DNA from: Neorhizobium sp. SHOUNA12A
Lineage (GTDB): Bacteria > Pseudomonadota > Alphaproteobacteria > Rhizobiales > Rhizobiaceae
Direction of reading: 5' to 3'
Assembly: GCF_023006505.1 (NCBI RefSeq)
Contig: NZ_JALBGV010000010.1
Coordinates: 61,512 to 125,511 of the forward strand
DNA: 64,000 nt
Positions 8,328 through 14,837 of this stretch are shown here, piece by piece. Position 1 is the first letter of the stretch, and each line of letters begins with the position of its first letter. Made by a program: the position numbers and the translations under genes. The notes beneath the pieces were generated by a model. It was given only the letters and a program-made list of their open reading frames with translations. It was not told the origin of the DNA and made no database searches.

Positions 8328-8356
8328 TTGACATGCGCTGAAAATAAGTTTAGGCA
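8328..8356 (+). promoter_or_regulatory. Candidate promoter for the structured RNA
   Basis: TTGACA at 8328-8333 is a perfect -35 hexamer. Seventeen bases later stands TAGGCA (8351-8356), a weak -10 element. Transcription would start near 8363 and run through the hairpin array to the terminator at 8593. The -10 match is poor, so this is tentative. Confidence 0.35.
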
Positions 8357-8394
8357 GGGTGTAACTTTTGGTTGCATCTGTCAAAATTTATTTA

Positions 8395-8593
8395 CAGCTT
8401 GCGGTGCCCCTCGGGACTATCGCACGTTCGGACTAGGCGAGCTTGGTCGCTTATAGAGTCTAGTCCACCCCAGGCGCTCCCTTATGGGAGTGGCAGCCTT
8501 TCTTCGGAAAGGACGGAAACCATTCAAGGTTTCCACTAAGCCCACAAAAGTGGGTTTCCACATGAGCCGTCTGCTTCGCGCAGACGGCTTTTT
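8395..8593 (+). ncRNA. Structured non-coding RNA candidate with six hairpins
   Basis: The + strand can form a series of hairpins with little spacing. These are a composite stem GGACTAG(8430-8436)/CTAGTCC(8460-8466) that encloses GCGA/TCGC; CTCCC-TTAT-GGGAG (8477-8490); CCTTTC-TTCG-GAAAGG with a stable UUCG tetraloop (8497-8512); a 7-bp GGAAACC/GGTTTCC stem (8515-8534); an 8-bp stem with AAAA loop (8538-8557); and an intrinsic terminator (8565-8593). No open frame with a ribosome site spans it. A palindrome and a TTGACA box lie upstream. No known RNA family was recognised. The 5' end is uncertain, and whether it is transcribed is inferred. Confidence 0.5.
8565..8593 (+). terminator. Rho-independent terminator
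   Basis: GCCGTCTGC (8566-8574) pairs with GCAGACGGC (8580-8588), plus an outer A-T pair, around a TTCGC loop. It is followed by five T residues ending at 8593. It ends the hairpin array on the + strand. Confidence 0.75.
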
Positions 8594-8624
8594 AAATGCC
8601 GATTTTGTATTAAATCGCCGATTT
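8594..8624. repeat. Short direct repeat AAAT(C)GCCGATTT
   Basis: AAATGCCGATTT starting at 8594 and AAATCGCCGATTT (8612-8624) stand in tandem between the terminator and the broken end of the methylase. They may mark a recombination joint, but this is speculative. Confidence 0.35.
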
Positions 8625-8640
8625 CACTAGAAAAATTGGC

Positions 8641-8838
8641 GCCTGGTCCGATTGCGTATCTCTGTGGCGAAAAGAGCCACGAGGCATTGTTGTCGTTGGC
8701 CACGGTGCGACCGCTGCGGTCGCGGTAGCGGACCAGATACGGCGGATCGGTCAGGATGAAATCCACCGACCCGCCCGGCAGGCGCTGCATCAGGTTGATG
8801 CAGGCGCCCAGCAGGATGGTGTTGCGGGCCGGGACCAT
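8641..8838 (-). pseudogene. 3'-truncated DNA methylase
   Basis: From the ATG at 8838 the frame reads RNTILLGACINLMQRLPGG, then SVDFILTDPPYLVRYR, a DPPY-type adenine/cytosine-N4 methyltransferase start like the orphan methylases common on conjugative elements. Recognisable homology stops after VANDNNASWL at about 8670. The frame then continues with unrelated residues to a stop at 8536. A full enzyme of this kind has well over 200 residues and an FCGSGS-type AdoMet motif, both absent. The start overlaps the stop of the preceding small gene (TAATG). The lost 3' part was replaced by sequence that includes the RNA candidate. The end given is approximate. Confidence 0.65.
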
Positions 8839-9035
8839 TAGGCGTCGTCCCGGTCGGGTTTCGGTTTGCGGATGACCAGGCGGCCGTTCAGCGGCAGCGC
8901 TGTCAGGGTGATGTTCAGTCCCTCGTGGTCCTTGTGGCTCCAGGCGGCGCCGATTTTGGTCCACTGGGCCTTATCGCCGGCTCCCTCGACCGTATACACG
9001 GCGTAGTCGGGTTTGCTGGATTTGGTCTGTTTCAT
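8838..9035 (-). CDS. Small conserved mobile-element protein (65 aa)
   Basis: Starts at the ATG at 9035 behind GGGAGAACCACC. Its stop overlaps the methylase start. The product reads YAVYTVEGAGDKAQWTKIGA, then AWSHKDHEGLNITLTALPLN and GRLVIRKP. Small proteins of this pattern (WTKIGAAWxHxDGxG...LPLNGRL) are, from memory, frequent between relaxase and methylase genes on alphaproteobacterial plasmids and integrative elements. No function is known to me. The fold looks like a short beta-rich domain without membrane segments. Confidence 0.7.
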   Translation of the reverse strand: MKQTKSSKPDYAVYTVEGAGDKAQWTKIGAAWSHKDHEGLNITLTALPLNGRLVIRKPKPDRDDA

Positions 9036-9412
9036 GGTGGTTCTCCCGTTGGTTTTCCGGCTGCGTCCATCGCGGCCGGTCGGGGGATTGCAGCGGCCGC
9101 GACGCTGAGCCGAAGGCGGACGCAGGCAACGGCAACTCGGGAGCGCAGCGAAGGAGCGGGCAGCCGATTGCCGGCGGCAGAGACCGGACGCATACCCCGA
9201 CCGATTCCGGCCGCGTGGTGCAGCCGCAACCGGGAGATCCCTGAAACACCTGATCATCCGCAAACCTGCGGAGCGGGCCTGGCGTGAGAGGAGGGGAGGC
9301 CTATGACCAACATGGAAGCACCCTGACGCGGCAAATGCCCTGCATGGCTGGGCTTCTCGCTCAGCGCGGATACACCGCTCCAGACCCTGTCCGATCCATC
9401 CGAAACGGCAGA
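9036..9412. other. Intergenic leader, no gene seen
   Basis: 377 bp of very GC-rich sequence between two leftward genes. Apart from the ribosome site of the 65-residue gene at its left end, no hairpin-plus-T terminator, repeat or credible small gene was found. Confidence 0.4.
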
Positions 9413-9832
9413 CTAGGGTTCTTGGCCGCCATCGTCCTGCGGAAACGGTATCCGCTGCCACATCGGCGGCTCGCGCTCGGCCATCCGCTTCGCCATCGCG
9501 TCCAGTTCGGCGAACACCTCGTCGGCCGGAATGCCGGGGCGGGGATCGTCCAGGCTCTTTGTGATTTCCCGCTTCAGCAGTTCCTTGCGCAGATCGGGAT
9601 GCGCCTCCAGTTCCATGAACACCTGCATGGCGACGAAGACGGCATCCGAAGGACCGAGGAAGCGGCCTTGCTCGACCTGGGCCAGCACCCATTCAGCGAC
9701 CTCGGGCACGAAAAACGCTTCGAAGCGTAAGCCATGCTCCGCCGCATCGGCTTTCAGCTCTGCAGCCTGGGCCTTGTGGGCCGCCACATATTCCGGCGGG
9801 AAGAGCTCGCCCTGTTCGTCTGCGTTAGCCAT
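9413..9832 (-). CDS. Mobile-element accessory protein with ParD-like helical region (139 aa)
   Basis: The ATG at 9832 follows GAGGTGACCGCC; a GTG nine bases upstream is less well placed. The middle of the protein (VAEWVLAQVEQGRFLGPSDA) resembles the ribbon-helix-helix pattern of ParD-type antitoxins (hydrophobic-x-QVxxGRYxSxSE). The C-terminal part (KREITKSLDDPRPGIPADEV) recalls small proteins found with relaxase genes on similar elements. A DNA-binding or regulatory role is inferred from this likeness. No toxin gene is adjacent. It belongs to the minus-strand mobilisation string. Confidence 0.6.
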   Translation of the reverse strand: MANADEQGELFPPEYVAAHKAQAAELKADAAEHGLRFEAFFVPEVAEWVLAQVEQGRFLGPSDAVFVAMQVFMELEAHPDLRKELLKREITKSLDDPRPGIPADEVFAELDAMAKRMAEREPPMWQRIPFPQDDGGQEP

Positions 9833-10044
9833 GGCGGTCACCTCATCTTATTGTTGTCCTGAGAGTGTGCCCCCGCTTGAGACGCACCTCAAGACGCCCT
9901 ATCTCACGCCGAGGCGTGGCGATGCCGAAAAGCCGCGTGGCACATAGATCACCCGGCAAAGCGGACGACATGGCCCGCGCGGTATGTGTCGCCGTCACAG
10001 TCATCTACGACTCCCGGCATGCCACGCCGACCAGGCGACAACGG

Positions 10045-10515
10045 TCACTTTCGCCACCAGTCGAGATAATCGTCCGGCTCCAGATCCTCGCGCTGCATGT
10101 CCCGCAGCATCCGCTCTTCCCCCTCATGATGCGGGTGCCGCTCCTCCCGACTTGGCCCCACCAATTGTTCCGGCGCGTCCAGCACCGGCCGCAGCCAATC
10201 CAGATGGTCCTCCTGCGCAACCGGTATCTCCGCCTGCCATTCCTGCGCGGCCCGCTGCTCCTCACCGCGCTCGTCCTGCTCGCGGACACGGTTCTCTAGG
10301 TCGGCGATCTGCGCTTCCACCTTGCCCAACTCGAACATCAGGCCCAACTGGTCATTGTGGCGGTCCCGCACCATGGCAATCGCCCGGCCGGTATCGGTCG
10401 AGCCGGACGCGGCGGCGTGAACCGCACGCTCGATGTCGTGGTCCAGGTCCTGGATCGCCTGGTTCAACGACAGCGCCCGTTCACGGAGGCGCTCCAGTTC
10501 ATCCTGCTTGTCCAT
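10045..10515 (-). CDS. Coiled-coil relaxase-accessory protein (156 aa)
   Basis: The first ~80 residues form a long charged coiled coil (LERLRERALSLNQAIQDLDH and onward). The second half contains two short acidic motifs, EDHLDWL and DDYLDWW, the latter at the very C terminus. Near-identical motifs (EDMLDWL and ENHLDWL) stand at the C terminus of the relaxase upstream, which suggests the two proteins dock on the same partner or each other. It is transcribed in the same direction as the relaxase, two genes downstream. No defined family was recognised. Confidence 0.65.
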   Translation of the reverse strand: MDKQDELERLRERALSLNQAIQDLDHDIERAVHAAASGSTDTGRAIAMVRDRHNDQLGLMFELGKVEAQIADLENRVREQDERGEEQRAAQEWQAEIPVAQEDHLDWLRPVLDAPEQLVGPSREERHPHHEGEERMLRDMQREDLEPDDYLDWWRK

Positions 10516-10539
10516 CGTCCCCTCCGGGCGAACGTTACG

Positions 10540-10854
10540 TCAGTGGGCGTACTGATAGGCGGGCCGGTGATCCGGCTGGTCCTGCAGTTCCGCGACGAGA
10601 TAGGCGCGCAGGCGTTCGCCGGAGTTGACCAACTCCTCGGCGCGCGCGTGAAAATAGAAGGCGCTTTGGCGCAATTCCTCACGAATGCCCGGGATGGTTT
10701 CGGCCTGCGTCTTGCGCAGGCTCCAGTAGGCCAGCCGGTTCCGGCGCCGGATCAGATCGGCTTCCAGCCATGCCAGCTCCTTGCCCGTAGCCGCGCGCTG
10801 CTCATCCGTCAGCTCGCGGATGCCGAACACCGATCCCGTGTAAACCGTCGTCAT
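10540..10854 (-). CDS. Small helical protein in the mobilisation gene string (104 aa)
   Basis: Lies between the relaxase and the coiled-coil gene. A start at the ATG at 10854 gives MTTVYTGSVFGIRELTDEQR. A TTG at 10890, only 3 bp past the relaxase stop and behind AGGTAGCAC, is an alternative. The protein is mostly helical and charged (about residues 17-90) with no membrane segment. Its position suggests a relaxosome or mobilisation accessory role, but no family could be named. Confidence 0.55.
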   Translation of the reverse strand: MTTVYTGSVFGIRELTDEQRAATGKELAWLEADLIRRRNRLAYWSLRKTQAETIPGIREELRQSAFYFHARAEELVNSGERLRAYLVAELQDQPDHRPAYQYAH

Positions 10855-10893
10855 GGCTCTGATGATGGGACGGGTTGAGCGGTTCCGCAAGTG

Positions 10894-11958
10894 CTACCTG
10901 CGGCTTTGCTCGGGCTCCTGCCAGATTCTGTCTTCCGACGGCGAAGCCGAGCGCTGCTGCTCGACGTCCAGCCAATCAAGATGGTTCTCCCACCGCTCCA
11001 GCACCTCCGTGTCGGCTGGTGTGGCTGGGTCGGACAGCCAGTCCAGCATGTCCTCGGGCGCCAGCCGATAGGCGGCGGCCTGGTCCTCGGTCATCTCGCG
11101 GCCGTTCTGCCGGTCAATCGCTGCCCGTGCCGCCGCCACGTCGCCTTCGCGACCCGTGGCGGCAGGCGTGATATCGCCGTGCATGTCGTCCAACATGCGG
11201 TTTTCCGCCGCCGCGAGTTCTCGCGGGTGGATCGGCGATCCGTCCGGGTCGGGAACGGGCAGATCGTGTTCACGCTCTTCGGGTTGCATGGACTCCCTCT
11301 TGTGTTGCGCGCGGGCGCGTCGGGCCCGGCGTTCTTCCGGGTTCGGGCCGCGATGCGGCCCCGGTGCACGTGTCAGATTTCGTGTGGCATAGCTGCGGCT
11401 GTCGATGGTTGCGGCGATTCCGGCCTTGCCCAAGGCCTCGTTGGCAATTCGCGCCCAGAGGGCGCGGGCGCCGGTCACGAACTGCACCCCGTCAGCACTA
11501 CGGATCTTCAGCCCAAAGCCCGTCGAACTGACCACCCGTGTGGTCAGCAGCAGGTGCACATGCGGATTGTGGCGGGTGCCATCCTCGTGGATGGCGAGGT
11601 CGGCGACAAAGCCCTGCGCCGTGTAGCTGTCGGCCATCGCCCGTGCGACGGCCAGCCAAGCCGTGCGTGGCAGCTCGCGGGGCAGGGCGAATTCCAGTTC
11701 CTTCGCCAGCCGCGCATCCTTGCGCTTCTCGGCGACCTCGACCTCGTTCCACAATTTCGTACGGTCGGCCATCCAGGGCGGCGCGCCCTCGGGGAGGCGG
11801 ATTTCAGAGGCGAAGATGTCGCGCCGCCCGCCGAACACGGACAGCCGCTCCTCTGCTTCGTTCGGGAGTGTCTCACCGGCACGATAGGCCGCGGCATCCA
11901 CGATCGAACGCCCGTCGCCCCGGCTGATGTTTTTGACATGCAAGTGGTAGATGGCCAC
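10894..11958 (-). CDS. MobA/MobL-family (MobQ) relaxase
   Basis: Cleaves one strand at oriT and stays attached through a tyrosine. The GTG at 11958 is chosen because GGGAGAGGCTT precedes it and the family begins (M)AIYHLHVKNISR. An open frame runs upstream, but it would translate through oriT. Expected features are in place: Tyr25 in DAAAYRAGE and the metal-binding histidine cluster HNPHVHLLL (His130, His133, His135). At 354 residues it is a bare nicking domain plus an acidic tail; no helicase or primase domain follows. The tail carries two LDW motifs shared with the coiled-coil gene downstream. It heads the minus-strand mobilisation genes. Confidence 0.92.
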   Translation of the reverse strand: MAIYHLHVKNISRGDGRSIVDAAAYRAGETLPNEAEERLSVFGGRRDIFASEIRLPEGAPPWMADRTKLWNEVEVAEKRKDARLAKELEFALPRELPRTAWLAVARAMADSYTAQGFVADLAIHEDGTRHNPHVHLLLTTRVVSSTGFGLKIRSADGVQFVTGARALWARIANEALGKAGIAATIDSRSYATRNLTRAPGPHRGPNPEERRARRARAQHKRESMQPEEREHDLPVPDPDGSPIHPRELAAAENRMLDDMHGDITPAATGREGDVAAARAAIDRQNGREMTEDQAAAYRLAPEDMLDWLSDPATPADTEVLERWENHLDWLDVEQQRSASPSEDRIWQEPEQSRR

Positions 11959-12006
11959 AAGCCTCTCCCTGGCACGGAGGGGGTTCCACAGGGGGCTTGC
12001 CCCCTT

Positions 12007-12059
12007 GGCGCACTTGCCGGTTTTCTCCGGTCCGCCCCTTTGCGGCCGGTAGAAAACCG
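12007..12059 (-). other. oriT: Origin of transfer (oriT), IncQ/MobQ type
   Basis: Read on the minus strand, AAAACCGGCAAGTGCGCC closely matches the IncQ (RSF1010/pSC101) nick region, remembered as AAACCGGTAAGTGCG/CC. As in those plasmids it is directly preceded by an inverted repeat, here CGGTTTTCT (12018-12026) and AGAAAACCG (12051-12059). By analogy the nick should fall between 12009 and 12008 on the minus strand. It lies about 50 bp upstream of the relaxase start. Confidence 0.8.
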
Positions 12060-12063
12060 TGCA

Positions 12064-12125
12064 ACGCATCGCCTCTTTCGTCCAATGCGTACACATTCGG
12101 CGATGCGTAAGTGCGCTTTACGCAT
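12064..12125. repeat. Inverted and direct repeats beside oriT
   Basis: A perfect 10-bp inverted repeat, ACGCATCGCC (12064-12073) and GGCGATGCGT (12099-12108), together with three copies of ATGCGTA (12085-12091, 12103-12109, and inverted at 12119-12125). It is probably a binding site for a relaxosome accessory protein or a regulator of the relaxase promoter. Confidence 0.5.
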
Positions 12126-12287
12126 TGATACACGCTCGCGTTGATATCTTTCAAGGGGATAGATGAATGGCGGGCGACTGCGACTCCGCAGCCCTTGCGG
12201 CCGGGCATCAACACTTGGTTAGTCATCAAAACGTAGGGTTGAACTCAACTCAGTTTTTTATATCTTTTGGATATGGACGGAATAGCC

Positions 12288-12461
12288 ATGGATGATTTGA
12301 AAAAGGTGGTCGAGCATCTGCGCGGGGTTGTAGAGCTCGTCACGCGCCATCCGAATTTGACCATGGTCGGATATCTCTTGGAAATGGCCCTTGTCGAAGC
12401 CGAGGAAGAACTCGCTCGTCATGGCTCGAGCGTGCTTAATCCATCATCTCCAAAGCAGTGA
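12288..12461 (+). CDS. Small helical protein (57 aa)
   Basis: A short ORF between oriT and the integrase, the only rightward gene in this part of the element. The ATG at 12288 is preferred; ATG 12273 and TTG 12267 are in frame upstream. The product is two amphipathic helices (DDLKKVVEHLRGVVELV and a second around LEMALVEAEEELAR). Similar tiny proteins occur in rhizobial genomes, as far as I recall, without assigned function. Its place beside the integrase would suit a recombination directionality factor, but no winged-helix or MerR-like motif is visible. Confidence 0.5.
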   Translation: MDDLKKVVEHLRGVVELVTRHPNLTMVGYLLEMALVEAEEELARHGSSVLNPSSPKQ

Positions 12462-12498
12462 CTGTGGCTCGGCTGGTTTCGTTCCCGAACGTCGGAGA

Positions 12499-13665
12499 CT
12501 ATTCCAGCACGAGCGCCGGTGCCAGTTTGGCCCGACGCCGCACGTTGATCGCCTTGGCGTCCAGCGTGTTTTTGAGATGCACCGCATAGTGCTTTTCGAT
12601 CATTTCGACGCTGGTCCGGCAGTTCTTGGCAATCTGGTAGATGTCGGCACCTTCGAGCAGGCGCAGGCAGATATAGGTATGCCGGAGGCTGTAGGCCGAG
12701 CGGCGGTTACCCTGGCGGTCGAACTTCAGGTCGCAGTCCGTGAGGACCCGGTTGAACTGCTTCTTGTGATCCTGCGGGAAGACGAGGTCCGTGGGCTTGG
12801 GTTTGTTGCGCTTCTTCAGCCGTTCAAAGGGGAACACCGCCCCGGTGGTGCTTTTGCAGTAACCGACGCCGCGCTTGCCGCGCACTTCGATCACTAAAAT
12901 CCGTTCCTTGCTCTCCGGGTCCTTCTCAATGGTGACGTCGCGGTATTCCAGCCGGTTGGCCTCGTCGGGCCGCAAGCCGGTATTGGCCATGAACAGGATG
13001 AAATCATGCAGCTGTTCGGCCGCATGCTGCCAACTCAGCCCGAAAGCCGATTTGGCCCGGTCGCGGGTATGGGAATAGAGCTGCTTGTATTCCTCCGGCG
13101 AGAACCACGCCCGATGGTTGATCTTGCTCGACGCGCGGTACGGCGCGGAGAAGTCGGGCAGGTGGCCTATCCAGCCATGCCGCAGGGCGGTTTTCATGAC
13201 CTGACGGAGGGTTACCGTCTCATGGTGAAGGGTGCTGCGGGACGGCGGCTTGCCGGTCCGGGCTTTCGTCTGGAGCCGCATCACCCGGTATTCCTGCAAT
13301 ACGCCAGCGGTGACGGCGCTCAGGGCCTTGTCCCCGAAGTAGGGAATCAGGTGATTGTTTATCCGGGCCTCGTGGTCCTTCACGTAGCGGGGATTACGCT
13401 CCCCGCTGGTGATTGCCTCGTACTCTAGGAAAAATTGCTTGGCGGCATCCGCGAAGGTTTTTTCCTTCTTCAGCCCTCCGGTGCGGCTCTTGCCTTTGAG
13501 TTCAAAATACCAGTCCTCGGCAAACTCCTTAGCCTGAGAGAGGCTGTCGGTCTTGGTGCTGACCCGCCATTCTTTTCCTTCAAGGTAGGTGGAGCACTGC
13601 CAGACGGAACTGTTCGGGCGACGGTACACGCGGACCTTATCACCGAGCACTTTGTGGGATACCAT
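12499..13665 (-). CDS. int: Tyrosine recombinase (integrase) of the tRNA-Lys element
   Basis: Full-length phage-type integrase of 388 residues. The N-terminal part (residues ~1-60) resembles the AP2/arm-binding region of such enzymes, followed by a SAM-like core-binding domain (~70-165). The catalytic domain shows Arg232 in TGLRPDEANRL, Arg328 and His329 in AYSLRHTY, and the nucleophile Tyr360 in IEKHYAVH. The usual first His of box II is replaced by Tyr, a variant I have seen in this subgroup. The gene is transcribed away from tRNA-Lys and starts 86 bp from its 3' end, the standard place for an integrase using that tRNA as attachment site. Confidence 0.95.
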   Translation of the reverse strand: MVSHKVLGDKVRVYRRPNSSVWQCSTYLEGKEWRVSTKTDSLSQAKEFAEDWYFELKGKSRTGGLKKEKTFADAAKQFFLEYEAITSGERNPRYVKDHEARINNHLIPYFGDKALSAVTAGVLQEYRVMRLQTKARTGKPPSRSTLHHETVTLRQVMKTALRHGWIGHLPDFSAPYRASSKINHRAWFSPEEYKQLYSHTRDRAKSAFGLSWQHAAEQLHDFILFMANTGLRPDEANRLEYRDVTIEKDPESKERILVIEVRGKRGVGYCKSTTGAVFPFERLKKRNKPKPTDLVFPQDHKKQFNRVLTDCDLKFDRQGNRRSAYSLRHTYICLRLLEGADIYQIAKNCRTSVEMIEKHYAVHLKNTLDAKAINVRRRAKLAPALVLE

Positions 13666-13751
13666 TTTACCCTCAAAACTGTGCGAGAACTGTGTGAGGG
13701 TATTTTAGCTGGTTTTCGACCAAGTTCAAGGCGATAAGCCGTTGAATTTGT
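13666..13751. other. Junction between integrase and tRNA-Lys (att region)
   Basis: The 86 bp between the integrase start and the tRNA 3' end must contain one end of the element and the integrase promoter. The crossover core is expected to be the tRNA 3' part. No second copy of that sequence was found leftward within this window. Confidence 0.5.
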
Positions 13752-13827
13752 TGGTGAGAGCGTCGGGGTTCGAACCCGAGACCTACTGATTAAAAGTCAG
13801 TTGCTCTACCGGCTGAGCTACGCTCTC
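13752..13827 (-). tRNA. tRNA-Lys(UUU)
   Basis: 76 nt with encoded CCA. Acceptor stem GAGAGCG/CGCTCTC, anticodon stem ACTGA/TCAGT around loop CTTTTAA (anticodon TTT), and T arm TCGGG-TTCGAAC-CCCGA. It is the integration site of the element to its left and marks the start of core chromosome. Confidence 0.97.
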
Positions 13828-14032
13828 CCGCGGCCGCGGATGAGCGCGTCCTTGAAAGTGCGCGGAACATAGGCAGGTGACCTCTTGCGGTCAACCCGCA
13901 AAAACAGCAAAAATGCGGCTATCTGCCGCTTTTTCACGGCAATGCGAAAAGGTGATTGGCATTCGCCGCTTCGGGCCATTACCTCAAGCGCAAGACGCGG
14001 GCTCGCAAAAGGCCCGCCAGCCGGAGCCGCAC

Positions 14033-14791
14033 GTGTCGATTGCCGAAATATCCCTGTTGAGCGCGCTTCTTGCCGGCGCCCTATCGTTTCTTTCTCCCTG
14101 CGTGCTGCCCCTCGTGCCGCCTTATCTTTGTTACATGGCGGGCATTTCGGTCGAGCAGTTCCGCGGCGGCGGGAGTGCGGCGGTCATCGAATCGCGGAGC
14201 GGCACGCGTCGCGCGGTGCTGAAGTCGGCGCTGTTCTTCACCCTCGGGTTTGCGACTGTGTTCGTAGCGCTCGGAGCCGGCGCCTCGACGATCGGCGTGC
14301 TCCTGCGCCAGCATCTCGATCTCCTGTCCAAACTCGGTGGCCTGATCATCATCGTCATGGGCCTGAATTTTCTCGGCGTCTTCCGGATTGGTATTCTCGC
14401 CCGCGAAGCGCGTTTCCAGGGCGGCGGGCAGCCGGCGACACTGTCCGGCGCCTATGTCATGGGACTCGCCTTCGCGTTCGGCTGGACGCCCTGCATCGGT
14501 CCGGTGCTTGGCGCCATCCTCGGGGTCGCCGCATCGCGCGATACGGTCGGCGAGGGGGCGGCGCTGCTCGCCATCTATTCGCTCGGCCTTGCCGTACCGT
14601 TCTGGATCGCCGCCGGTTTCTCCGGTGCCTTCATGCGGTTCCTCACCCGCTTCCGCCGCCATCTCGGCATGGTCGAGAAGGTCATGGGAGTCTTCCTGAT
14701 CCTCACCGGGCTTGCCTTCATCTTCGGTTTCGTCACGTCCGCCGCAATCTGGTTCCAGCAGACCTTTCCAATCCTGACGCAAATCGGCTAA
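14033..14791 (+). CDS. ccdA: CcdA-type cytochrome c biogenesis / thiol-disulfide transmembrane protein
   Basis: Inner-membrane carrier that passes reducing equivalents from cytoplasmic thioredoxin to periplasmic thiol pathways such as haem ligation to cytochrome c. The GTG at 14033 is chosen behind CGGAGCCGCAC; the frame is open upstream, but the family starts just here. The six-helix DsbD-like domain is clear, with the two cysteine motifs LSPCVLPLVPPY (near residue 20) and GWTPCIGPVLGA (near residue 155). Its length of 252 residues is normal. First core gene after tRNA-Lys, followed by an AEC carrier. Confidence 0.92.
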   Translation: MSIAEISLLSALLAGALSFLSPCVLPLVPPYLCYMAGISVEQFRGGGSAAVIESRSGTRRAVLKSALFFTLGFATVFVALGAGASTIGVLLRQHLDLLSKLGGLIIIVMGLNFLGVFRIGILAREARFQGGGQPATLSGAYVMGLAFAFGWTPCIGPVLGAILGVAASRDTVGEGAALLAIYSLGLAVPFWIAAGFSGAFMRFLTRFRRHLGMVEKVMGVFLILTGLAFIFGFVTSAAIWFQQTFPILTQIG

Positions 14792-14837
14792 CGGAAAACC
14801 GTCTTCCAATACGGCCCGGTCAGCGGGCAGGGTACCG

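Larger units (their letters stand above)
1..13751. mobile_element. Integrative mobilisable element (IME-like) at tRNA-Lys
   Basis: A tyrosine integrase starts 86 bp from the 3' end of tRNA-Lys and the accessory genes continue leftward to the window edge. The element carries an oriT matching the IncQ/MobQ pattern, a MobA/MobL relaxase and a VirD4-like coupling protein, but no virB/trb mating-pair genes are visible. Most remaining genes are uncharacterised. To the right of the tRNA the gene content changes at once to conserved housekeeping genes. The outer attachment repeat was not found in the window, so the left boundary is unknown and the given start is only the window edge. That this is one element rather than nested ones is inference. 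Confidence 0.75.

Noticed and set aside
8565..8593. Group II intron domain V as an explanation for the GAGCCGTC hairpin
   Set aside because: The hairpin lacks the domain V bulge and AGC triad, ends in a T-run and has no reverse transcriptase nearby; a terminator fits better.
8395..8593. Integron attC site or CRISPR array as an explanation for the hairpins
   Set aside because: No RYYYAAC/GTTRRRY core sites and no regularly spaced identical repeats.
11959..12096. N-terminal extension of the relaxase to an ATG-type start at 12096
   Set aside because: It would run through oriT, and the family starts at the GTG at 11958, which has a good ribosome site.
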